In this document: positions 8,723 to 16,496 of the stretch, one piece after another
How the letters are laid out: each line of letters begins with the position of its first letter
How positions within the stretch are numbered: the stretch's first letter is position 1
Assembly: GCA_934757855.1 (NCBI GenBank)
Contig: CAKVLR010000003.1
Coordinates: 1 to 64,000, forward strand
Direction of reading: 5' to 3'
DNA: 64,000 bases
Source: an uncultured Clostridia bacterium
GTDB lineage: Bacteria; Bacillota; Clostridia; Christensenellales; UBA1242
Notes under the pieces: model-generated
The model's input: only the letters and a program-made list of their open reading frames with translations
Database searches by the model: none
What the model was told of the DNA's origin: nothing
Position numbers and translations under genes: made by a program

Positions 8723-11395
8723 CTATAAAATATCATTTGTATTGTTTGTTTCTTGATTTACTTTACTACTTTCAGTTTTTACAAAAATTGCTTTCACGAC
8801 CTTGCCATTTATTTGTTCTTTTGTGAGGCGTACGCTAGCAAGAGTGCTTAAAAATTGTGTATCATCGTTTGCATCGACCCAGCCAGCAAAAGTATAGCCA
8901 GTATAAGCAACCGCTACAAAAGTCACTGTATCACTGTCATTTTCGCTGTTTGCAATATCATTACCAACTATTCTAGCCTCGCCTCCCTCAGTGGCGGTTA
9001 CAACTGTGCCGAGTATAGAACCCCCACTAGGTGGATTTTTGAGCGTAGGCTGTGTGTTTACTAAATTAAAATTGAAATTGATTTCGCCAAAAAGCCCTCG
9101 CAATTCAACTATAAATACATTTGTGGTATCTTTTGCAATATATTTGATTGAAGTTGCGTTACCAATTCGATAAACATTTGCTTCGCAGTACTCAACTAGC
9201 ACATTATTGCTATCTATGTTAAAATCGTGTACCCAGTTGTTTGCCTCAGGTGTCACAAAAATTCGATAAAGGTCATCATCAACTTTTACCACCGATTTTG
9301 TAGCAGTGCCACCCTCAACACTTACATTTATAGGCGTAGAAGTCCCCGTATAATGGTCTATCGAGGCCGTGTGCGGACCGTTCGGCAAATTCATTTCGAT
9401 TGTTATGTAATTGTTGTATGCGGTAAAAGTATATGTCGCTGTTCCATTATCTACATCCATTTCACCAGCACCGCCACTGCTTACCAACTTATGGCTTACA
9501 TTGTCTATGGTTAACACAATATTAGAGTTTTGTTCATATTTTGCCACAATTTTTGCGTAACTGGTGGTCCAGTTCGCCCGCGCTGTGGTAGTTTGGTCTT
9601 GCAACACCAAATCGCTATTTTTTGATGAAACCGAATAAAGCAATGCGGTAGAACCAACAATATTTAGATTTTTAGTTATATTTGTAACACTAACTAGCAC
9701 TTTGTCACCACTGCGGTAGCATTTGTAATTAAAACCAGTTGCGGTGGTGTAATTTGCTGGCGTTGTGCTAGAAATAGGCAAACTAATGGTAGTTGAACCG
9801 TTGTTAACAGTGATTTTGTTTACATAGTAATTGGTATTTGCGGTGTATGTAAATGTATTTACATCACTTGGTACAAAACTTACATCAAGTGTTTTATCCA
9901 AACTGCCACCCGAACCAACTATACTGGCGCTGAGGTTGGTAACCGTACTAGGCACGGCAGATTTAAGATTTAAGTGAAGCGCGGGACGCACAGCGTAGGA
10001 AAGATTCACACTACCGCTACCGCCACTAGACCCAGAGGTGTATACATTACACACACTGTTCGAAGTATTGCTAATGGAAGAGCGCGACCACGAGTAAGCA
10101 TATGCATCTCCGCTTACTGAACCGACTTTGCCCCCAGTAGTACTATATTTGCTACCATTGTAGTTCATTCGCTCGTTATTATTTACTTTCCAAAGACCGT
10201 TAGTATCACTGTTTCCCATTTCCTGCATACTAGGCAACCATAAATAGTCGTTTTGCCAGTTTTTGTAATAACTATTTCCTTGAAAATTGTAAGTTGTACT
10301 ATTAGCAGAATCATAATAGCCATCTAGATTGTTTGCGAGTGAGTCGTTCATTAGGTCATCACTAAAAGTGTAGCCCTTTTGACTGCTTTTTTGATATGGC
10401 ATATTATTTGGTTGTACTAAATAATTTGTTAAACCATAATCAGACATTGTAAATATAGCAAAGGCGCTTGATGTTGTTTGAGAAAAACTTGATTTAGCAC
10501 TACTACTTGTTGCATAATCACCACCATTGTTTAGAGTAACTGAGCGAATGTAACTTGCACCGTACATACTTGCTGGGTATGTACTACTAAAAGCGGAACT
10601 ATCCCAGTTTGCAGACCAGTCACTGTACAAACCAGTTTTGCCAGTACTACTACTCTTTAGATAACCATAGTACTGACCCTCAGTACTGCTACGCCCATCA
10701 AAAGCATCTTGCTCGCAGTTTGATAACCATAGGGTCGCGGTGCGTTGCCCACTTGCATTGTTTGTTATATATACAACTTGCCACTTCAAACCACCCAGTG
10801 TAACTACAACCGCCTTGCCAGATGATTTACCTTTAGTGTAACCACGAATATCAGTTGCAGTTACATTACCTGTGCTGTTGTAACCAGTTGAAAGGTAGGT
10901 GTAGAGTGTTTTTAAATTATCTTTGTTAAATTTTTTGTTGTTGGAGTCCCAAATTTCGCCGACTTCGACAAAGTTTGAGGTGTCACCAGTCTTGAACGCA
11001 GTCGCATTGTTTTTGCTGATAACGGCGACTACTGGAACGGACACTACCGCTAAGACAAATGCTAAAAGTAAAGTAATGAGCAATGGCAAGCGCTTGGTTT
11101 TTGCCTTTTTGGTGTCCTCTTTTTCTGCAAAAAGTTGCAGATTGAAAGAGTGCGTTTGAGAGATTGCCACGCTACGCTCGCAATGCCTTGGAGTACCGCA
11201 AGGTACGGAAAGTCTGGCAGAATGATTCAACTCAGTAGAAACAACGGTATTTTGCCAGCCAGTGTTCGCACAATTTTTTGAGATTGCCGCGGTCGCTATG
11301 CTCCCTCGCAAAGACAAAAAGTTTTGCAATACAGCAATTTTTTGGCTATTTAAGCGCCCCCCCCCCTGCGGGTTTTCGTGTTTGAGGTCTTGCAT
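8723..11395 (-). CDS. Variable surface protein 1 (VR-like segment, poly-G, inserted element)
   Basis: 890 residues, membrane anchored and presumably exported. The ATG at 11395 has AGGAG seven bases upstream. Residues 10-13 are encoded by a ten-G tract. Residues 26-78 are translated from a dispersed element. A membrane helix spans about 103-125. Residues 143-480 form a domain shared with the 25436-27433 gene (TNNASGQRTATLWL, WLPSMQEMG, SWSRS, YAVRPALHLNL) that resembles the DUF6273-type or C-type-lectin-like modules. Codons for about 438-466 are the variable segment. The C-terminal 400 residues are beta-rich, ending in an InlB-like or bacterial repeat with GYTFAGW. No LPXTG signal. The exact family and ligand are unknown; a role as surface receptor is inferred. 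Confidence 0.8.
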   Translation of the reverse strand: MQDLKHENPQGGGRLNSQKIAVLQNFLSLRGSIATAAISKNCANTGWQNTVVSTELNHSARLSVPCGTPRHCERSVAISQTHSFNLQLFAEKEDTKKAKTKRLPLLITLLLAFVLAVVSVPVVAVISKNNATAFKTGDTSNFVEVGEIWDSNNKKFNKDNLKTLYTYLSTGYNSTGNVTATDIRGYTKGKSSGKAVVVTLGGLKWQVVYITNNASGQRTATLWLSNCEQDAFDGRSSTEGQYYGYLKSSSTGKTGLYSDWSANWDSSAFSSTYPASMYGASYIRSVTLNNGGDYATSSSAKSSFSQTTSSAFAIFTMSDYGLTNYLVQPNNMPYQKSSQKGYTFSDDLMNDSLANNLDGYYDSANSTTYNFQGNSYYKNWQNDYLWLPSMQEMGNSDTNGLWKVNNNERMNYNGSKYSTTGGKVGSVSGDAYAYSWSRSSISNTSNSVCNVYTSGSSGGSGSVNLSYAVRPALHLNLKSAVPSTVTNLSASIVGSGGSLDKTLDVSFVPSDVNTFTYTANTNYYVNKITVNNGSTTISLPISSTTPANYTTATGFNYKCYRSGDKVLVSVTNITKNLNIVGSTALLYSVSSKNSDLVLQDQTTTARANWTTSYAKIVAKYEQNSNIVLTIDNVSHKLVSSGGAGEMDVDNGTATYTFTAYNNYITIEMNLPNGPHTASIDHYTGTSTPINVSVEGGTATKSVVKVDDDLYRIFVTPEANNWVHDFNIDSNNVLVEYCEANVYRIGNATSIKYIAKDTTNVFIVELRGLFGEINFNFNLVNTQPTLKNPPSGGSILGTVVTATEGGEARIVGNDIANSENDSDTVTFVAVAYTGYTFAGWVDANDDTQFLSTLASVRLTKEQINGKVVKAIFVKTESSKVNQETNNTNDIL
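9952..10101 (-). repeat. Variable-repeat-like segment, copy 1
   Basis: A 150-nt segment that aligns without gaps to 26317-26466. In coding sense it has a 24-nt identical left flank (AYSWSRSS), a variable core of about 21 codons, and a right flank of about 49 nt with three differences (SYAVRPALHLNL). Within the core 26 bases differ, 22 of them with A in one copy and 25 at codon positions 1 or 2. A constant island SGSSG splits the core. This pattern is what adenine-specific mutagenic homing leaves behind. Confidence 0.7.
11160..11316. repeat. Composite element, type B, inside a coding region
   Basis: Short palindrome (11160-11186), a middle block with GTACCGCAAGGTAC hairpin, CGGAAAGTCTGGCAG, AGTAGAA and GCCAGCCA (11187-11261), then a second palindrome (11279-11316). 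A parallel element lies at 27729-27882. Here the frame runs through it without stops and encodes residues 26-78 of the surface protein, for example the peptide SLRGSIATAAIS. The paralogous gene lacks it, so insertion is the simplest reading. Confidence 0.8.
11357..11366 (-). repeat. Poly-G tract (10 G) after the start codon
   Basis: Ten consecutive G on the coding strand, at codons 10-13 of the surface protein. With ten G the frame is open. With eleven the ribosome reaches TAG four codons after the tract, with nine it reaches TAA two codons after it. Such tracts in other bacteria vary by slipped-strand mispairing. A sequencing or assembly error in tract length cannot be excluded from one sequence. 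Confidence 0.75.
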
Positions 11396-11453
11396 AATAT
11401 TCTCCTAATTTTTCTTTTTATTAGTTTAATCTTACTATATTTTGTGCAAAATT

Positions 11454-11593
11454 CCAAACAAAATAAGCCCCAAATTCAAAAATTTTAAAAAAATTTGCAA
11501 TTTTTCACTATTTTTCGCCAAATTTAGACATTTTTCGCACGGAAAAGTGAAAATTTGTAGAGATTGCCGCGCTACGCTCGCAAAGACAAGTGG
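11454..11593. repeat. Long dispersed upstream repeat, copy 2
   Basis: Matches 51-195. It lies just upstream of the promoter region of the gene starting at 11395 and ends in a palindrome copy at 11558-11592 whose core is shortened (GCGCTACGCTCGC). Confidence 0.8.
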
Positions 11594-11664
11594 AATACAA
11601 TTTTAATTTAATCTTCATCTTTTAGGTTACACTTTGAAGCGTGTTAAAAGAGTAAAAAGTTGGT

Positions 11665-12189
11665 TTACTCCGCTTGTGCCTCTTTTAATACTAGATTCCT
11701 AAAATAGGTATCTACGATTGAATCGGTTGGAAACAGACTATTGAGGTCCATTGCTTGTAATAATTGCTTTTTGACTCTTAATTTTTTAGTTAGAAAGAAG
11801 CGTGCCAAATTTTTGACATTTTTATCTTTTGTCAATTTAATCGCACTAGCCAGCCACTCTTGCCCCTTATCATAATACGGGTCCTTATAAATCTTTTCCC
11901 AATATTTATTGAGCATATAGCCAACAATAATATTATATCTAGCCTCCTCAAACCTCAGCACCACAGCGATTTTGAGATATTTTTTAAAATCTTCCCAAAA
12001 GTATAGCCAACGGCATCTACCGTTTTCTTCATTTTCAAAAAGTAAATGCAATACATACGCATAACCGATAAGATTAGTCATCTTTTCGGAAACATCTCCG
12101 CAATTACGCTCAATATAACTCAAAGCATTAATTTTTACATTCGAATTAACCAAGCGCACTAGTTCTTCATCACTATAAAATATTGACAT
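11665..12189 (-). CDS. Unknown helical protein
   Basis: 174 residues, family not recognised. Predicted by eye to be mostly alpha-helical, rich in Leu, Lys and aromatic residues, with no signal peptide, no membrane helix and no cysteine cluster. The ATG at 12189 has an AAAAGG ribosome site nine bases upstream. It stands alone between the Fe-S operon terminator and the repeat at 11454-11593, with a weak ACAC/GTGT hairpin after it. Repeat-like helical scaffold or immunity-type protein are open possibilities. Confidence 0.6.
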   Translation of the reverse strand: MSIFYSDEELVRLVNSNVKINALSYIERNCGDVSEKMTNLIGYAYVLHLLFENEENGRCRWLYFWEDFKKYLKIAVVLRFEEARYNIIVGYMLNKYWEKIYKDPYYDKGQEWLASAIKLTKDKNVKNLARFFLTKKLRVKKQLLQAMDLNSLFPTDSIVDTYFRNLVLKEAQAE

Positions 12190-12336
12190 AATTATACTAC
12201 CTTTTATAAAAAGGAATGATATTTAGCCCGCTACTTCTAATTTTTAATATAAACAAATTTTCGAAAATTGTCAAGCGAAATAAGAACATTTGTTAATAAA
12301 TTTACAATTTTTGGAAAATATTATATTTATAATAAG

Positions 12337-12371
12337 AAAAAGCAAACCTAATAAGATTTGCTTTTTTAAAT
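12337..12371 (-). terminator. Terminator of the Fe-S operon
   Basis: AAAGCAAA and TTTGCTTT form the stem with a 10-base loop. T-runs exist on both sides, so it may work in both directions. Confidence 0.75.
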
Positions 12372-12387
12372 TTTACAATGTAGTTAG

Positions 12388-12522
12388 TTACATTTTTGCC
12401 ACTTGGTCTTTAAGTTTTTGCTTGCCTTTTTCCACAGCATCACGAACTGGTTTGCAAGTTTGCACCAAAATCGCGCCAGCCACAGCACCAAGCATCATAC
12501 CAATCAAAACACCATCACACAT
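12388..12522 (-). CDS. Small single-helix membrane protein, YtxH-like
   Basis: 44 residues starting at MCDGVL, with a strong AAAGGAGG site; an upstream in-frame start at 12597 would overlap the next gene's end and lacks such a site. A Gly/Ala-rich membrane helix (residues 5-22, with GMMLGAVAGAIL) is followed by a charged amphipathic tail ending DQVAKM. This layout resembles YtxH-type small proteins. It is the last gene of the operon with the cysteine desulfurase, 77 bases after the preceding gene. Function unknown. Confidence 0.65.
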   Translation of the reverse strand: MCDGVLIGMMLGAVAGAILVQTCKPVRDAVEKGKQKLKDQVAKM

Positions 12523-12599
12523 AGTTACTCCCTCCTTTATTTTTCTAAAACTATTTTGCGTAGTTTTTGATAAATTAGTAGAGTAAATATTTGGCAAAA

Positions 12600-13022
12600 T
12601 TATTTAGTCAACACAATTTCAGTCTTGTCTTTATTTTTTATAGTATCAACGAAGCGAAATTGCTCATTATAAAAAGTATCGTTTACCTTCACATTTACAT
12701 TAGAATACAAACTCTCTTTCACTTCTAACGCATTGATTTCAAAATTTGAAATCAAGTTAGTCGGCAATTTTGCCTTTTTTAGACAAGAGCGCAACAAAAC
12801 CATACTTTTTGCATCATCGCTAGTATAGTAGTATTCCTTATCACTCAATGCCAGTTTAAAAAAGTAAATATATTCAAATTTAGTTATATCTTTTTGCAAA
12901 AGTTTTTTATCTTCATAGCAACTGTCTATTTCTTTTTGAATTTCTTTTCCAAAGCAAGTTACCGCAAAACCCAACGCGCGGTATCTTTTGTCTTTTAAAT
13001 TAGTAAATGCTTGATAATTCAT
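12600..13022 (-). CDS. Unknown protein in the Fe-S operon
   Basis: 140 residues from the ATG at 13022 (MNYQAF), preceded by GAGGAG at seven bases; the earlier in-frame start at 13037 would use a worse site. No recognised family, signal peptide or metal motif. Contains a short stretch YIYFFKLALSDKEYYY and a beta-rich C-terminal half. It follows the NifU-like gene by 14 bases and is probably co-transcribed from the promoter at 14653-14681, but nothing visible links it directly to Fe-S assembly. Confidence 0.65.
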   Translation of the reverse strand: MNYQAFTNLKDKRYRALGFAVTCFGKEIQKEIDSCYEDKKLLQKDITKFEYIYFFKLALSDKEYYYTSDDAKSMVLLRSCLKKAKLPTNLISNFEINALEVKESLYSNVNVKVNDTFYNEQFRFVDTIKNKDKTEIVLTK

Positions 13023-13036
13023 AACAAAACTCCTCA

Positions 13037-13426
13037 TTATTCTTGACTATTTGCTTCTTTTTCCAAACGCTTGTAGTAGTCATCAACCGCATTTGTAAGC
13101 GCTTGGCTAGCAAGATTTAAGCAATAGTCTTTTTGAGGGGCGATTTCGCCCAACTCGTTTAACACTGCGTTTATATTAAAATTTAACATTTCATCAACAG
13201 TCAAGCCAATTATCATCTTTGCAGTAGTCGAACAAACTGCAATCAAAGTAGCCCCACCAAATGTCTTGAATTTAGCATCTTTAACCACACCATTTTCAAT
13301 TTCAACATAAAATTTCACAATGTCGCTACATACTTCGCTATCTGCTCTACCGATAGCATTTGCTCCACGCAACATACCTGCATTTTGAGGATTTTGCAAT
13401 ATTTCCATAATTTTCGGGTTGTACAT
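13037..13426 (-). CDS. IscU/NifU-like Fe-S scaffold, atypical cysteines
   Basis: 129 residues aligning with the scaffold that receives sulfur from cysteine desulfurase and assembles Fe-S clusters. Family landmarks are NPQNAG near the N-terminus and AKFKTFGG near 51-58. Classical members hold three ligand cysteines (about 37, 63 and 106 in IscU). Here the first (Cys33 in VCSD) and the third (Cys102 in KDYC) are present, but the FGCG motif reads FGGA; a different Cys sits seven residues later (Cys65 in AVCS). It directly follows the desulfurase gene by four bases. Scaffold role is likely; cluster ligation may differ from the standard form. Confidence 0.85.
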   Translation of the reverse strand: MYNPKIMEILQNPQNAGMLRGANAIGRADSEVCSDIVKFYVEIENGVVKDAKFKTFGGATLIAVCSTTAKMIIGLTVDEMLNFNINAVLNELGEIAPQKDYCLNLASQALTNAVDDYYKRLEKEANSQE

Positions 13427-13430
13427 AGTA

Positions 13431-14612
13431 TTACTCGTCCTCCTTTCCTACTTGAGATTTGCTCATTGCTGAGATCTTGCGCAATTTCTCCACGCTTTCT
13501 GCTAATTTTTGAACCACATAGTCCAATTCCTCTTTGGTAGTATTTTTACCAAAACTAAAACGAACCGCACCTTGTGCCAAATCAGGACTAATTCCCATAG
13601 CAGTCAACACATGACTATTCTCAACAGAACCAGAAGAACAAGCAGAACCTGTACTCACAGCGATACCAGCAAGGTCGAGCATATACATTAAACTTTCTCC
13701 CTCTACCATACCAAACGACAAGTTAACATTGTTTGGCAATCTTTGGACAGGGTGACCATTTAAATGTGTCATAGTGATATTTTGCTCTACTTGCGAAATA
13801 AAGTAATCGCGCAAAGTACGCAATTTTTTGCTGTTAACAATAATGTCACGGGTAGCGATTTCGACAGCCTTACCTAACCCCACAATCGCAGGTACATTGC
13901 TAGTACCTCCACGGAGTCCTGACTCTTGTTCGCCACCATTCATAAATGGAGTAATCACAACACCATCGTGGACATAGAGCGCACCAACACCTTTTGGTCC
14001 GCTCAATTTGTGGCCACTGATACTCATTGCATCAATACCCATTTCGTGAACACTGAGGTTTATTGCCCCAACCGCTTGTGTAGCATCTGTGTGGAAAATA
14101 ATATTCTTTTCCTTTGCAATGCTTGCGATTGCTTGAATATTTTGAATAGTACCTACCTCATTATTGGCAGCCATAATCGAAATCAAAATTGTATCTGCGC
14201 TAACATAGTGAAGTAATTGGTCTATGCGCACTAAGCCCATTTCATCTACATCAAGGTAAGTCACCCTAAACCCCTCGCGCTCCAACTTTTTGCAAGTTTC
14301 CAAAATGCTAGGGTGTTCAATTTTTGATGTAATAATGTGGTTGCCCTTGTGGCGATTTGCCTTTGCGATACCATTCAATGCCCAGTTGTTTGACTCGGTA
14401 GCACCACTAGTAAAATAAACTTCATTAGGCTCACAACCTATTGCTCTTGCAATGCGCTCACGCGCAAGGTCAACGCCAGCCTTTGCTTGCCTACCAAAAC
14501 TGTGCAAACTGTTAGGATTACCGAAAGTGTCAGTCAAATAAGGCATCATTTCATTTAAAACTTCACTAGACAAAGGTGTTGTAGCAGCATTGTCAAGATA
14601 AATTTTGTTCAT
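13431..14612 (-). CDS. nifS: Cysteine desulfurase, NifS/IscS type
   Basis: PLP enzyme that takes sulfur from L-cysteine and passes it as persulfide to the scaffold encoded next. 393 residues. Visible landmarks: YLDNAATTP at the N-terminus, FTSGATESNN, the PLP lysine in SGHKLSGPKG (near residue 206), and the catalytic-cysteine loop STGSACSSGS near residue 326. The long loop with alanine-rich flank is the class I (IscS/NifS) form rather than SufS. First gene of a four-gene operon with a perfect promoter upstream. No IscR-type regulator gene is next to it. Confidence 0.95.
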   Translation of the reverse strand: MNKIYLDNAATTPLSSEVLNEMMPYLTDTFGNPNSLHSFGRQAKAGVDLARERIARAIGCEPNEVYFTSGATESNNWALNGIAKANRHKGNHIITSKIEHPSILETCKKLEREGFRVTYLDVDEMGLVRIDQLLHYVSADTILISIMAANNEVGTIQNIQAIASIAKEKNIIFHTDATQAVGAINLSVHEMGIDAMSISGHKLSGPKGVGALYVHDGVVITPFMNGGEQESGLRGGTSNVPAIVGLGKAVEIATRDIIVNSKKLRTLRDYFISQVEQNITMTHLNGHPVQRLPNNVNLSFGMVEGESLMYMLDLAGIAVSTGSACSSGSVENSHVLTAMGISPDLAQGAVRFSFGKNTTKEELDYVVQKLAESVEKLRKISAMSKSQVGKEDE

Positions 14613-14652
14613 AATGTTCTCCTTTTTTGTGTTTAGTCTCTCTTATAGTTCC

Positions 14653-14681
14653 ATTATATCACTTTTGCCATAAACTGTCAA
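14653..14681 (-). promoter_or_regulatory. Promoter of the Fe-S operon
   Basis: Perfect TTGACA, 17 bases, perfect TATAAT on the minus strand, about 40 bases before the nifS start. Confidence 0.85.
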
Positions 14682-14711
14682 TACTGCCATATAATCTCAT
14701 AAAATTTTTTA

Positions 14712-14740
14712 TAGAACAAAAAACAACCAACTTAGGTTGC
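14712..14740 (-). terminator. Terminator of trxA
   Basis: GCAACC/GGTTG stem with short loop, followed by a T6 run on the minus strand. Confidence 0.75.
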
Positions 14741-14749
14741 TTTGTTTAA

Positions 14750-15073
14750 CTAATCTAATTTAGAAGAAATCATATCTTCAATTTGTGATTTTTGTCTAAA
14801 ACCAACAGCGCGTGCGGTTTCAGCACCGCCTTGGAACAAAATCATAGTAGGCACGCTCATAATGCCATATTCTTGCGCAATATCCATACATTCATCAATA
14901 TCAATTTTTGCCACTACGATTTTGTCGCTCATTTCTTGTTCAATTTGCTCCAAAATTGGAGAAAGCATTTTACAAGGACCGCACCAGGTAGCAAAAAAGT
15001 CCGCAAGTACTGGTTTATCCCCATTTACGATAATCTCATCAAAATTTTCTTTATTAATGTGTACAATAGCCAT
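14750..15073 (-). CDS. trxA: Thioredoxin
   Basis: Disulfide reductase, cytoplasmic. 107 residues from the ATG at 15073, which has AAGGAG eight bases upstream; an upstream in-frame ATG at 15133 is less likely. The active site reads WCGPCK in FATWCGPCKM, and the cis-proline loop is SVPTM. A single-gene unit with its own promoter and terminator. Its place next to the Fe-S operon is consistent with redox duty but the two are separately transcribed. Confidence 0.95.
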   Translation of the reverse strand: MAIVHINKENFDEIIVNGDKPVLADFFATWCGPCKMLSPILEQIEQEMSDKIVVAKIDIDECMDIAQEYGIMSVPTMILFQGGAETARAVGFRQKSQIEDMISSKLD

Positions 15074-15136
15074 TATAAATTCTCCTTTTGTTTTACACAG
15101 AAAAGCATTTTCAAAATTTACTTTCTTATTCAACCT

Positions 15137-15165
15137 ATCTTAGCGTAAAATAGATTAAAAATCAA
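15137..15165 (-). promoter_or_regulatory. Promoter of trxA
   Basis: TTGATT, 17 bases, TAAGAT on the minus strand; -10 is only a 4/6 match. Confidence 0.5.
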
Positions 15166-15218
15166 ATATTTTTAAGCAATTTGATTAAATTTACACAAAA
15201 CTTGCAAATTGTTCAATT

Positions 15219-16481
15219 TTACAATTCTTGAATTTCAGCTTCGCAAGCCTCTAAATTTTCGCGAAAATAGCAAAAGTGTGTATATCCATTTGCTTTTAAC
15301 AATTCCAACTGGTGATTTAAGTTTTTCTTAATCTGTATAGCACCAGCGTTTGCTATTTTGTTAAGTTTTTGCACGAGTTGCATTGCATCTACATAATTTT
15401 GCTCAGGTTTATACAATACCGCGATAGTTTTTTCATCTACTTTTACTAGTCCTTGCTGAATTACCAAAATACAAGTAGGCTCAAAACCTAGCCCCAAACC
15501 AACCGCTGGCACTGCTTTGCCTGTCATTTTTTCTACCATATTGTCGTATCTACCACCGCCCGCACAAGCGCCATTCATACCTTCGATATAAAATTCATAA
15601 ACGGCACCAGTGTAGTAATTTTGCCCACGAACAATAGAAATATCAAATACCGCTTTGAAATTACCATCACTCAATACATTCGCGCCCGATATAACTTGTT
15701 TTACGCTTTCAATAACTTCCGCACGCACGCCATAATTTGTTAGCACTGCATCAAAATCATTGCCCGCTTTTTTGATTTCAGCAATGATATTACATAATCT
15801 TGTGCTTTTAGCCTCATCAAAGCCACGCTCAATGAGTTCGGCAAGCACTCCACTTTCACCGATTTTATCTAATTTGTCAAGGCATATGCAAATTTCTTTT
15901 TCTTCTTCATTTGCAAAGTCCAAATTTTTAATCAAATCAGATAAAATACGCCTGTCGTTAATTTTTGCGGTTATATTTTTCAACCCCAAAGCACTGTAAG
16001 TCTTTGCGGTTGTGTTGATAATATCAATCTCTGCGCTATTTGTAGCATCACCCAAAATATCAATATCGCACTGCACAAATTGTCTTGTTCTGCCTAATTG
16101 TGGTCTATCTGCCCTAAATGAATAGTCAATTTGAATAGACTTGAAAGGATTAGGTAATTCGTTTTGATTATTGCTATACATTCGCACTAACGGTACTGTT
16201 TGGTCGTATTTTAGACCTATATCAACAATATCGCGCTCAGTTAAATTTTGCTTAGACAAATCTAGTTTTTCACCGCGTTTTAATACCTTGTAGATTAATT
16301 TTAGGTTATCGCCACCATCGCTACCCAGCAATCGGTCAATATCTTCCAAAACGGGAGTACCTATTTGCAAATAACCAAAACTTTTGTAAGTTTTGAGAAT
16401 TGTAGATTTAACTTTTTCTCTTAGAGCCATTTCACGAGGCAAATAATCTTTTGTACCTCTTATAGGTTCGTTTTTACTCAT
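15219..16481 (-). CDS. hisS: Histidine--tRNA ligase
   Basis: Class II synthetase charging tRNA-His. 420 residues. Motif 1 region GTKDYLP, motif 2 FRADRPQLGRTRQF, the histidine-binding AGGGRYDN loop and a C-terminal anticodon-binding domain are all visible. The closely related HisZ lacks the C-terminal domain and is normally found with his biosynthesis genes, so hisS is the better call. It is the last gene of the comM-hisS operon, 15 bases after hslU. A weak AAATTTG-type hairpin lies downstream near 15165-15205. Confidence 0.92.
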   Translation of the reverse strand: MSKNEPIRGTKDYLPREMALREKVKSTILKTYKSFGYLQIGTPVLEDIDRLLGSDGGDNLKLIYKVLKRGEKLDLSKQNLTERDIVDIGLKYDQTVPLVRMYSNNQNELPNPFKSIQIDYSFRADRPQLGRTRQFVQCDIDILGDATNSAEIDIINTTAKTYSALGLKNITAKINDRRILSDLIKNLDFANEEEKEICICLDKLDKIGESGVLAELIERGFDEAKSTRLCNIIAEIKKAGNDFDAVLTNYGVRAEVIESVKQVISGANVLSDGNFKAVFDISIVRGQNYYTGAVYEFYIEGMNGACAGGGRYDNMVEKMTGKAVPAVGLGLGFEPTCILVIQQGLVKVDEKTIAVLYKPEQNYVDAMQLVQKLNKIANAGAIQIKKNLNHQLELLKANGYTHFCYFRENLEACEAEIQEL

Positions 16482-16496
16482 ATTCTTATCCTTAAA

